Source: Acanthochlamys bracteata (taxonomy: Eukaryota; Streptophyta; Magnoliopsida; Pandanales; Velloziaceae). Taken from it: a stretch of DNA of 64,000 bases. A program made the translations under genes and the position numbers. The notes under the pieces were generated by a model. The model searched no databases and had not been told where the DNA came from. It was given only the letters and a program-made list of their open reading frames with translations. Positions 1 through 24,738 of the stretch are shown here, in pieces (positions within the stretch are counted from its first letter, which is position 1; each line of letters begins with the position of its first letter). The DNA is taken from NCBI GenBank assembly GCA_019914995.1, contig CM034126.1, forward strand, positions 2,361,001 through 2,425,000, read 5' to 3'.

Positions 1-2263
1 ATTAGCGTAGAAGTCTAGGATGACGCTTAAGTGAAAAATAAGTTAATTTGAAGGTGGATCATTAATTCGTTTTGTGTTGGATCAAATAGATCTGACTTTG
101 TAGGCTTATAGTTCACGTTTTTTAATAATTTCACATTACATGAGTGCTGGAATGAGTGCATGTTTATAAGTAAAAATACTAATATTTAAAGGTTGGCTAA
201 TTATTTAGTATGGAGACTCAATTCTATAATATTGTTGCGCGCAATAAAACATATGTATCAAAGCATGTTTCAATTATTTAAAGTGAAGTTTTATAAATAT
301 GAGTTTTATAAAAGTAAATTTTGGTGAGAAATAAGTTCAGCAAAAATATAATTCAGAGTGATAATTAAAACACGTGAGGTAAAGTTTAAATTAAATTTTG
401 ATAAAAGTAAAATTTAGTGTGTGAAGTAAAAGTTAAATTCTTAGTGTTAATTATAATATATAAAGTGATAAAACTCAAAATACAAAAAGAAAAAGCAGAA
501 TATTTATAATTAAAATATACTTTGTAGGTACTGCCATAATAATAGTCATAGAATAGAAGTATTAGGTTTTTTATTGCGTCTAGCTATTTCAACGTGTGTG
601 TTTTTCTTATATATAACTCACTTATTTTTATTAAATATTTACTTCAGCTACAAGAAAATAAAATTTTATTTTCAATCTAAAAATATATATAAATATTATT
701 TTAACAGTATTATTTATAATAACTTATTTTTAATAATTAATTTATTTTTTAATAAATTACTTACAGTAAAGAGCCGCACTCTAATGTTTCTTACGAGTTG
801 TGAACATATAGGAGAGGAAAAAGTTACGAGTTTCTATTTGTAATTGCAATAGTAGTATCTAATGCATCAATTGATCTTTATAAATTATAACTACAGGCAT
901 TTATCAACTTCGTTTCATATACTTCAAGATTATTCATTTTTTCGTCCATTTGCTTCAGTTTGAATTGATCCTTACTATATACATAAGTCCCTTTTCCTCT
1001 ACTGTATCTCTCATCTTTAAACACCTAAAAATCATCTGAAGATCTTCTTCTACAAGAGTAGTGACAACGAAGATCGATGCAGAAAAACCGTACTTGTAAA
1101 CAAGCTAGGCTAGCTCTTCATAGATAAACTGTGTCATTGCTTGCTTGAAAACATACTCAAGACAACTAATTACTTACTTGAATGATTAATTAAGTAATTA
1201 ATTGAATCTCTCATGGAAGCTACCATTATCTTGTTTCCGTGCAGTCCGCTAGATCTCCTCGGTAGTACTAAAAAAACGTTGACAATTATTAATGGCGTGC
1301 TACTTCTTCCATCAGAATTCACATATTGCACTTTCAATTGGCTCTTTTGAATTTTGATTACATACATCAAATCAAAGTAGTTTTGAATTACCAAATCTTT
1401 GAGAACCCAATAACGTCGACACAGACATCAAAGCATAGAACGTGTAGAAGAATGAGAAGAAGTAAACTTGTCTGAGTTCGGCTATAATATATTATATATA
1501 TGCTTTTTGTAGTAGTAGTGGTGGTAGTTCAGATATGTCTTCAATTCTAAGCTTTCTCCATTGTTAATTAACCCTACTTATTATTTCGTTCTCTGACTCC
1601 ACACATGTTGCTGGTGTACAAAGGCACGATACCAATTGCATTTCTCCTCTTAAAGCAACGGAAACACATTAGAAAAAAAAATTTCATCATTCAATCCAAA
1701 TTTATCTAGAAGCCGGGTGTATATTCTTTTTACCTTTTCCTACAAAGTGTGTGTGAACTTCAACAAGCTAGGTCAAATTAGAAAGATGTATATACTGCTT
1801 TCAAGTAATGAAAACAAACAAGAAAGTAGTAGTTACTAGTTAGTATTAATTTCAACTACTAATTTGGTCAAGGAGCAAAGAATGCATAAAAGTCCAGAAT
1901 TTGAAAGACATGTTACGTGATGGCTAGAAATCTGCTAGTATGAGAGTACTCTTCTTCGACTTCAAGCATAACGTATGTAAAATTTTTTTAAAAATAATGT
2001 TACGTATGAATTAACTTCCTCAAATCACTGACTTGAAGATCACTCATATATGACAATCAAATGGATTAAATTTTTGGATATGAAAAGCTAATGATTATCA
2101 CATACTTGAAGATCACACACATATGAGAAATAAAATTAATAAACGTTTAAATATGAAAAGATAAAAATTAACGTAATAACTTAACCATTTTTTAGTTCAT
2201 GAACTAATATTTATTTGAAACAAGAGATTCTCGTTTAATTGAGAAAATTAATTAATTATATTA
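1..2263. other. AT-rich intergenic region downstream of the pectinesterase
   Basis: No gene is supported here. The open frames at 574-843 (+) and 1170-1394 (-) are short, of low complexity and unlike any family I recognise. The stretch around 190-240 weakly resembles the dispersed repeat seen near 40 kb and 49 kb, and 600-770 is a very AT-rich block. The last few hundred bases before 2264 should include the 3' untranslated region of the minus-strand pectinesterase. Confidence 0.5.
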
Positions 2264-3950
2264 TCAGAAACCAGAAGCAAATGGTATACCGGCAGATGGT
2301 ATCCACGTATTACCGGCAATAAAGTTGCCGACGGTGAACTGCCGTACGAACGACGGCCGAACAATCACATGGTAACCACGCCATTTTACTCGCAGCGACA
2401 TTCTTGACCCAGGTCCGGTGTTTCGGAATTCTGCATAGAACAGAGTGTTGAGCGCGAAGTTTCCATTGAACGGCAGCCATCCGGCGGGGTTAATGAAGCT
2501 GTCGATGAAGTTCTGCATGTAAATGGTTCTTGAGTACTGTTGCCATGGTCGACCTAGGAACGTGCTCACGACACCGCGCACAGGGAATAAATCGGGAGCT
2601 GGCCGGATTCTGGAGAACTGGATTACAATGCCGGTGTTCTGGTTAGGATCTGTCCTGCCCTGTGCGGTGATCACGTTAGATTCCCCTTTCCGTGGTCGCC
2701 TTGGGAAGATGTTGCAGTTCTGAAGCACTACTGCTGCGTTACCAAATATGAAATCTATCGTGCCGTATATGTCGCATTCTCTATAGAACTGTCTCTGGGA
2801 GAAGACGCAAAGAGTGTCTTGGTATCCTTCAAAGCTGCATCGATAGAAGATTGATCGATCTGAACCTGAGAGCAAAGCCACTGCTTGCGAACCCGGACCA
2901 AATGTGTTTCTGAAGGTTATTCCACTAGCGACAAATCCATCACCAAAAACACCTAAGTCATTTAGAAAAAAATTTGGTCGATATATACCATTTTAAACTC
3001 GTTAGGTAAAGTTTCACTAAATTTGAAGTATGATAATTAAATGTCTTACTGAAAGTTGGGGAGCTGAAAGTCGTGAATCCTCCGGCAACACTCCGACGGG
3101 CGGTGATAATTGTTCTTCCTTTGCCATCACCAATCATGGTGATGTTCTTTAAACTGTTAACTATAATCACATTCTCATTATAGACACCAGCTTTCACATG
3201 TATCACAAACCTAGAGTTAATTCTATTCCTCATCACAGCTGCAGCCAGATCCAAAGCTTGCTTTATAGACCTGAAGTTCCCTGACCCGTCTGCCGCCACG
3301 ACTGTGTCCGCTCTCCTCGATAACTGCAAAAGACGCCGACCACCAGCTGAAGTTAGCGGCGGCGGTATTGCGGTCATATTGCCAGACAAGTACGCTTTGT
3401 TGATCGCAAGACAGTTGCTGATGAGCTCAGAGAGGTTATACTTCATCACCGGCTCAATGATCTCAAGAGTCTCGCCTATGTCGTGGAAACCTTTCCGACA
3501 AGCTTCAAGATTTGTAAGCGCGGCGCTGAGCCATGTTTGAGCATCGACGGGTGCGCAAGTTCCACTGGGCGAATTCACGGTGCGGTTGAGTTGAACTACA
3601 GTGTTACCGTAAAGCCTCCAGCAATCAAGCCAAGCTGTCCTTTGCGGTTTGGTCCGGCATTCCTTACCTAGATGCTTGAGATGGGTTTGCGCCCGGAGAG
3701 TCAGACCGTAAGCGAGCTCGACGGAGGCGCGATAGAAATCAGAGCGACTCCAAGGGTGTTCTGGGCATGCAGAAGGGTTGTGAAGGAAGTAACGGCAAGG
3801 CTCCGGGTGAGGTGTCTCGGCGCACCACCGTTTAACGTCGGCATAGTTGCAGGTGCTGTTGATGATTGGATGAGATGTTGAATGCTTTACAAGAGAAAAG
3901 AAGAGGGCGATGGAAAGTAGGAGAAGAGGAAGCAGAGGAGAAGAATGCAT
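2264..3950 (-). CDS. Pectinesterase with N-terminal PMEI domain (type I PME)
   Basis: Two exons, 3950-3050 and 2952-2264, join in phase across a GTAAGA/CTTAG intron and encode 529 residues. The enzyme removes methyl esters from cell-wall homogalacturonan. Residues 1-27 form a hydrophobic signal peptide. A PMEI pro-domain (about 34-190) carries several cysteines and is followed by a basic RRLL processing motif at 205-208. The catalytic domain begins near VVAADGSGNF (217) and keeps the family's key residues: Gln323 (QAVAL), Gln345 and Asp346 (GYQDTL), Asp367 (DFIFG), and Arg435 and Trp437 (LGRPW). It ends with the usual FTVGNFIAGNTWIP-type segment. Residue 349 is Cys where the family usually has Tyr. 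A TA-rich TATA-like run lies about 110 bp upstream of the start. Family membership is certain; the paralogue is not determined. Confidence 0.96.
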
Positions 3951-4061
3951 GGCCGAAGATTGGGTTATGAGATGTTAATGAGGAATTCGAAAGGGTGGAG
4001 AGAGCTACGTTTGGAACTTTTGATCAGGTAGTACTTGGGTGAAGCGTTCCTGAAACTTTGT

Positions 4062-4081
4062 ACATATATATATATATATAA
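4062..4081 (-). promoter_or_regulatory. TA-dinucleotide run, likely TATA region of the pectinesterase
   Basis: An alternating TA tract sits about 110 bp upstream of the pectinesterase start codon on its strand, at a distance that suits a TATA element plus short leader. It is also a plain microsatellite, so the promoter role is inferred. Confidence 0.4.
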
Positions 4082-4392
4082 GATGAAAAGGGGAAAGGGA
4101 AAGGAGTTAAAAGGTTTTGTTTGCATGGAGATGGAGATGGATTTGGCAGTCAACAATTAGACTAGTCTTAATCAGGAATCAAGGTTTGGTGGGTCACCAG
4201 CAGTTAGCATTACCAAAACTCTGTAGTGTTCAGTAAGTAACATACATGGATATGGATGGATTACTGACAAGTTGAGCTGGGTAAATTTTGGAGCAAGTTG
4301 CGCACTATGTCTTGTAATTGCGTTGGTAGATGATTACGGATTCAATCTCAACGAGAGTGGTTAACAATTCGCATATAGAAGCACGCTGAAAA

Positions 4393-4453
4393 GCTGGAGT
4401 AGCTCAGTTGGCTGTTAACCACGAGGCCGAAGGTTGAACCCCTTCCTCTAGCG
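4393..4453 (+). pseudogene. Broken tRNA-Asn(GTT) with a 13-base internal deletion
   Basis: The 61 bases match plant nuclear tRNA-Asn: the acceptor arms pair (GCTGGAG with CTCTAGC), the D-arm start GCTCAGTTGG is present, the anticodon-loop sequence CTGTTAA is present, and a T stem GAAGG/CCTTC is present. A normal tRNA-Asn is 74 bases. The missing 13 bases are the rest of the D arm and the 5' half of the anticodon stem, lost between two short TGG repeats. The T loop reads TTGAACC where TTCGAAC is usual. It cannot fold as a tRNA and is a pseudogene. Confidence 0.85.
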
Positions 4454-5438
4454 TTTCACAACTTGTACTACTTAAAGCTTTTCTATTTATGATTTATGAA
4501 TATCGTGTTTTCTGCGGTGCATAATTTGGCTCAATTTGGTTTTACAGAAAGAAAAAGTCAAAGAAAGGAAAGCAAATTAGATTTCTATTATGGAGGACAT
4601 ACTTCGACTTTACCATACAAAATTTTACTTTTTCTAAACATATTTTTAATATAAAATAATTAAAATAATCTTTTAATTAATTTTTAATTTAATTTTAAAA
4701 ATTACTATTATAAAAATTTATTTGTATTAAATATATTAAAATATTAAATTTAATTATTTATATATATTTTTTTAAAAACTGAGATTACATCAAAGTAGAT
4801 ACACCCTATATATAACCTCTCCCAAATGAGGCTCAGGTTTTGACAGCGCGACTACGCTCGTCCCTGATGCTTTTCCATATGGTTAACACCTTACACAGAG
4901 CAAACTCTTGGAGCTTTTGTCACAATTATGTGCTAAGCCAAAAATTTATCCAGACGTTCAAGTTCCATGTTGATTAATTTGTCCAGACGGTGGATGTACT
5001 TTACCATTAGCGGTGGGAAGGCTTGAATAGACTCCACATTATAACGGGAGTTACCAAATTGAGTTGTTAACACTTAATTGTTTCTAAGAAAAGTTCGCAT
5101 TCGTTTGTGTATGTTACTCTAAGGAATGATTGTATTTATCAATATTGTATTTTTCTTTTTTATTTTCACTGTGGATGCTTGTTTGGTAGCTGGAAATATC
5201 AGTCTGTATGATCCACGTAGAAATATCAGGTGAATTTTTCAGATGGAATTCATTATTTTCTAGAGCACACAGAAGTTGCCCGAGGAAAATACAAAAACAT
5301 TCAACAGTAAACGCGTAATTTTCATTTCCACTCCACACAGACTCAAACAGAATGCCATGTTATCATATTCTGACTGCATATTCATGCAAGAGGAACGACC
5401 GACTCAAAAAGCCATTTTACGTCTAAGAAATGCTCTAG

Positions 5439-20106
<14,668 letters not shown>

Positions 20107-20447
20107 TCCAGAGTTGCAGTTGGATCTCGTTAATATCGAGTAGTGAGTGAGAGAAGTATAAACTCCGGCGAGCGGCGAGTTTGATTTGGTTTTTGCAGAC
20201 AAGAGCGAAAGAATAAAATGATTTATGTGGGCTGGATTTTAGCAAACAGGCCTTTTACTAATTGGGCTTTCAACGTAGGATCTTGGAAAGCTTTTTGGAG
20301 GACCGAGTTCCGCCGAATTCCAGAACCGAGAAAGAACTGGAACACTCTTTGCGAGGTATCGCATCTCTTCAAAAACTTTCGAAGAAAAATACTCGAAGTG
20401 TTCATCTCTGTTCTCTCTGTAGATCATCGACAATTCAATTCAAATCA
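20107..20447. promoter_or_regulatory. Shared divergent promoter of cofactor D (-) and HOP (+)
   Basis: The two start codons face away from each other, 341 bp apart (245 bp if the cofactor D start is 20202), so both promoters and leaders must fit here. The interval contains TTCCAGAA at 20318-20325, which fits the nTTCnnGAAn heat-shock pair, followed by further GAA units (GAGAAAGAACTGGAAC). Heat control of HOP is known in plants; activity of these sites is inferred. No clear TATA box is seen. Confidence 0.65.
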
Positions 20448-23400
20448 ATGGCGGAAGAAGCTAAAGCGAAAGGGAACGCCGCGTTCTCTGCCGGAAAATT
20501 CGAAGAGGCAATCAAATTCTTCACTGAAGCAATTGGTCTCGCTCCGAACAACCATGTTTTGTACTCCAATCGCTCCGCCGCCTACGCTTCCCTCAATCGT
20601 TTCTATGAAGCTCTTGCAGATGCGAAGAAAACAGTTGAGATGAAACCTAACTGGTCTAAAGCTTACTCTCGTCTAGGTGCTGCGCATGTTGGTCTCAAGA
20701 GCTATGATGAAGCGATATCTGCTTATAAGAAAGGTCTTGAACTTGATCCGTCGAACGAAACATTGAAATCTGGACTTGCTGAGGCTGAGGCTTCTGCAGC
20801 TCGAGTTTACCGCCCGAAGTCGGCATCCCCGTTTGGGGATTTATTCAAGGGTCCTGAGGTTTGGGCGAAGCTTGCTGCTGATCCAACGACTAGGAATTAC
20901 TTGCAGCAGCCGGATTTTGTAAGGATGATGCAGGAAGTGCAGCGTAATCCAAATAGTATTAATCTTTACATGCAAGATCAGAGGATGATGAATGTGTTGG
21001 GGGTTTTGTTCAATGTAAACATGATGCCAGCGTCTGATGAAATGAAGAGGGAATTCTCGGAGAAGCCGCAGCCTGCAGCACCGAAGGAGACAGAGAAAAA
21101 GGGAGAACCAGAGCCTGAGGTGGAGCCAGAACCTGAACCGATGGATGATGAGGAGAGGGAGAAGAAGCAGCGCAAGGTTGAAGCACAGAAGGAGAAGGAT
21201 GCTGGAAATGCAGCTTACAAGAAGAAGGATTTTGAGACCGCGATCCAGCACTACACTAAGGCTATGGAGCTTGATGATGAGGATATATCATACATCACCA
21301 ACAGGGCTGCGGTCTACTTGGAGATGGGCAAGGTAATAACTTTGACCAGCTTAACCTGTGATTTTTAAAGAATAAAGCTACAAAAGTTCTTTTTCTGTTT
21401 CCCCAATGAATTCTACTAAGGTACTTGTGTTAGGCATCTTTAACATGAAAGAGTGCATAGTTGAAAGGAAGTAAATGCTATGAGTGACTAGGAAACTAGG
21501 AACTTTAAATGGATTTCCACTTTTTCTCTCTACGGAATAATTACAAATTAATTATTGGAACAACAGATGGGACTTTGGTCCGGCAGCTATGCAACTTGAC
21601 TTTCTTTTAATGATGATGCAACTTGACTTTAAATGGCCTCAAAATTTTGAGGCTAGTCTTTTGGTGCCAGAATCAATGACGTGTGTGTTCATAATGTGCT
21701 TATTCCGTCTAGGAGTCTGTTGTTGAGCTTCTTCTGAAGGAAAAGGTTCATCTGATAAGAATGCTTATATTTATTAATATCTTTCTTGTTTATTCAAGGG
21801 TATTGCTCCTCCTGTTTTATGTTAAAAGCAACATCTGCCCATTATTGTTCTGCTATTGTTGCAATATTTGGGTAGAACCAAGGGGCTGGTGCAGTTATTG
21901 GATCAAAACTTATTACAACCTGATGGCATTGACTAATTTTATTGACTTCAGTATGAAGATTGTATAAAGGATTGTGACAAGGCTGTTGAAAGGGGAAGAG
22001 AGCTCCGGTTTGATTTCAAGATGATAGCCAAAGCATTGACTAGAAAGGGGACTGCACAAGTGAAAATGGCTAAATCTTCCAAGGACTATGAGCCTGCTAT
22101 TGAGACTTTCCAGAAGGCTCTGACTGAGCATCGTAACCCAGACACATTGAAAAGACTCAATGATGCAGAGAGAGCGAAGAAAGAACTAGAGCAGCAGGAA
22201 TATTTTGATCCAACAATAGCTGATGAGGAGCGTGAAAAAGGTGATCTTTCTCAAAAGTTAATAGGGTTGCTAGTTTAACATTATTATATTTATCCTGGGA
22301 CTGAAATATTTATATGTTGTGTTTGGTTTTTTATTAGAAAAGCACATTTCTTTTATTTATAATTTATGACAAATATATATTTAATAATTAGCTTTACTCA
22401 CTGGTCTTAATGTCGACAACATAGAGAAACCAAAATATTTCACCAAATTTCACCTGCTGTTTAAATTTGACAAACAATTATCCCGTTGTGAATGGGCTGG
22501 CTATTTACATCTACACTTCTGATATGCAGGCAATGAATGTTTTAAGGAGCAGAAGTATCCTGAAGCAATTAAGCACTATAGTGAAGCTATCAAGAGGAAC
22601 CCTCGTGATCCAAGGGTACTTATGATATATGCTGAAATCCTGAAAAATTATTTCAAGCTTTGTTCTTCAGTAATCAAAAGCTCATAGGAGGACATCAGTG
22701 TTTGTCTAGGTAGATTACTAATTCATTGATTAGTAATACTTTTGTATATGTGATGTTGGATCTCTCAGGTATACAGTAATAGAGCAGCATGTTACACCAA
22801 GCTGGGCGCTTTGCCTGAGGGACTGAAGGATGCAGAAAAATGCATTGAGTTGGATCCTACCTTTTCCAAGGGATATGCAAGAAAAGCTGCTATCCAATTC
22901 TTCATGAAGGAGTACGATAAGGCACTGGAAACATATCAGGAGGGCTTGAAACATGATGCCAACAACCAAGATTTGATGGATGGAGTGAGAAAGTATGAGC
23001 CTTACCGATAGCCTTAGATGCTTGTTTGGGTTTTCGCTTGGTGGCTAACCTGGATTCTTTGCAGGTGTGTGGAACAGATCAACAGGACTAACAGAGGTGA
23101 GCTTAGTCCAGAGGAACTGAAGGAGAGACAGGTAATGCAAGAGACCATATCTTGATGCCAGAGCTTGTTCGAGTTTCTTTAAATGTTACATTGATGTTAT
23201 ATCTAAACTGTGTTTCACAATGCAGGCGAAGGCTATGCAGGATCCTGAAATCCAAAACATACTTTCCGATCCTATTATGCGTCAGGTTATAGTTGATGCC
23301 TAGTGTGATGTTTTGCAAATTTGCTGTTGTTTTATTTTTGCTTGAGTAGTGTTGTGTCCATGTAATTAGCTTGTTGTTTCTGTGCTCATTGTTGTCAGGT

Positions 23401-23512
23401 ACTGATCGACTTCCAGGAGAACCCAAAGGCTGCACAGGAACACTTGAAGAACCCACAGGTCATGCATAAGATTCAAAAGCTAATTGGTGCAGGGATTGTT
23501 CAAATGAGATGA
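20448..23512 (+). CDS. HOP: Hsp70-Hsp90 organizing protein (HOP/STI1)
   Basis: Seven exons (20448-21332, 21952-22240, 22530-22615, 22769-22992, 23065-23131, 23226-23285, 23399-23512) join in phase and encode 574 residues with no breaks. HOP is a cytosolic co-chaperone that bridges Hsp70 and Hsp90 and passes clients between them. TPR1 covers about residues 2-115, with carboxylate-clamp residues Lys6, Asn10, Asn41, Lys71 and Arg75. A DP/STI1 region (about 135-190) follows, then an acidic Pro-Glu linker (207-237), TPR2A (from about 245), TPR2B (containing EKGNECFKEQKYPEAIKHY and VYSNRAACYTKLG) and a C-terminal DP2 region ending AGIVQMR. The start at 20448 matches the family N-terminus; an in-frame ATG at 20262 is upstream leader. 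It diverges from cofactor D. Confidence 0.97.
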
Positions 23513-24738
23513 AATGCGAATATTAGCTCTAAATTAATCATCTTTTGAGGGACTCCTATGTAGTTTTGGAGAAGCTTCACTAGGTTTTGTTTTTTGGAAC
23601 AGTGTAATTGGATGGTGAAACTCATAATTAGTTTCCTTCTCTGTCCTAAGGTATCATGCAACCGCCTTATTGCTAAACATCAAAGTGATAAAATGATTAA
23701 GACAGACTCTCGAAGTGAAGTCTGGCTCTTGTGTTCGACTTATTCTGGCTGTCCATACAGAAAGTGAAATGTTGTGTTACCTTGGTCGTTCTTCAGCTTC
23801 TGGAATGCAGATTGCAAAGGATACTTCTAAGGTTTCCATGGTCTAGCATGTATCTGATCTCTAATGATGGTGATGATTGATTAACTGAACACCCTGCTAT
23901 GAAGATATATCCATTGTGTTTTGGTTGACTTTTGTTCTTGATGTGCATGGAGGAGTACAGGGTAGTTGCTATTGGTCATGATTAGAGCATCCTCTGAAGG
24001 TTAGAGGTCAGGCAAGTTACCTGCTCTTGGGATACCCGAATGGCGCGAGGACTACATCCTGAACAGTGGAAACGGTGCTGGTGGTGATGGTGTATGGGCA
24101 TGTTTGGTTTTGTTTAATATTATAACTCAGATCACATTGGAAAAGGATGATCAGGTCCACCACCCAGCATACGGAAAGAATTGTGCGCTCATTATTAGGA
24201 TGGTAATGCAATGCAGTCCAGATAGTCTCTAGTAATTCAAGATGCGAGCATGTCCAACAATGTCAACTACATACTAAATTTTCACTGTTTCACAATACCC
24301 AAAAAATTCTGGCACGTACTCTCACAAAGTTTTCATACGAGCAGATAGAAAAATCCAAAGTATTCAGAAGGTGCCAAGGTGGACTAGGCTTTGAGATTTG
24401 TGGTGAGCGGTGAAGGGGCCCCAGCAATGCCCAAATACATAGCTGATTCGTGGAGAAGAGAAATGGTCGACGTGGACTTGAGCACGCCTCTGGCTGGTGA
24501 TTACCGTCGGTTGCTTTTCAATTCAATCCAACTTCCCTTTAAGTTAGTTTTCTAATTTCTATATACCAACAATTGTTTTTGTCGCAGTGAGCTAAGTTGA
24601 TTTTTAGTCTCAAGTAGATAAACGTACATATAAAACCTCGACCATTTTGGTGAAGCTTAGCTCCCTCGCGTTATCCTCCCACTTCAAGCAGCAATAGTGA
24701 GGAACAAAGAAACACAAAAGAAACAAGAGACTGTCATC
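23513..24738 (+). other. Intergenic region between HOP and chloroplast EF-G
   Basis: Contains the HOP 3' untranslated region and the EF-G promoter, with a TATAAAA element at 24629-24635, about 105 bp before the EF-G start. No further gene is supported; the frames at 24017-24211 (-) and similar are chance. Confidence 0.6.
24629..24635 (+). promoter_or_regulatory. TATA box of the chloroplast EF-G gene
   Basis: TATAAAA lies about 104 bp upstream of the EF-G start codon at 24739, leaving room for a leader of about 70-75 bases. Confidence 0.55.

Larger units (their letters stand above)
3951..5438. other. Intergenic region between pectinesterase and cofactor D
   Basis: Holds the pectinesterase promoter, the broken tRNA-Asn and, at about 4570-4810, a very AT-rich block that resembles the AT-rich MITE remnants elsewhere in the window. 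Its right part should include the cofactor D 3' untranslated region. No protein gene is supported. Confidence 0.5.

Noticed and set aside
3304-3881. Plus-strand frames opposite the pectinesterase
   Set aside because: Antisense shadows of a GC-rich coding exon; no family resemblance.
20107-20202. Upstream in-frame ATG of cofactor D at 20202
   Set aside because: Adds 32 residues not typical of the family N-terminus and would shorten the shared promoter; 20106 is preferred but not proven.
20841-21251. Long minus-strand frame opposite HOP exon 1
   Set aside because: Low-complexity Leu/Arg/Ser shadow of the Glu/Pro/Lys-rich HOP linker.
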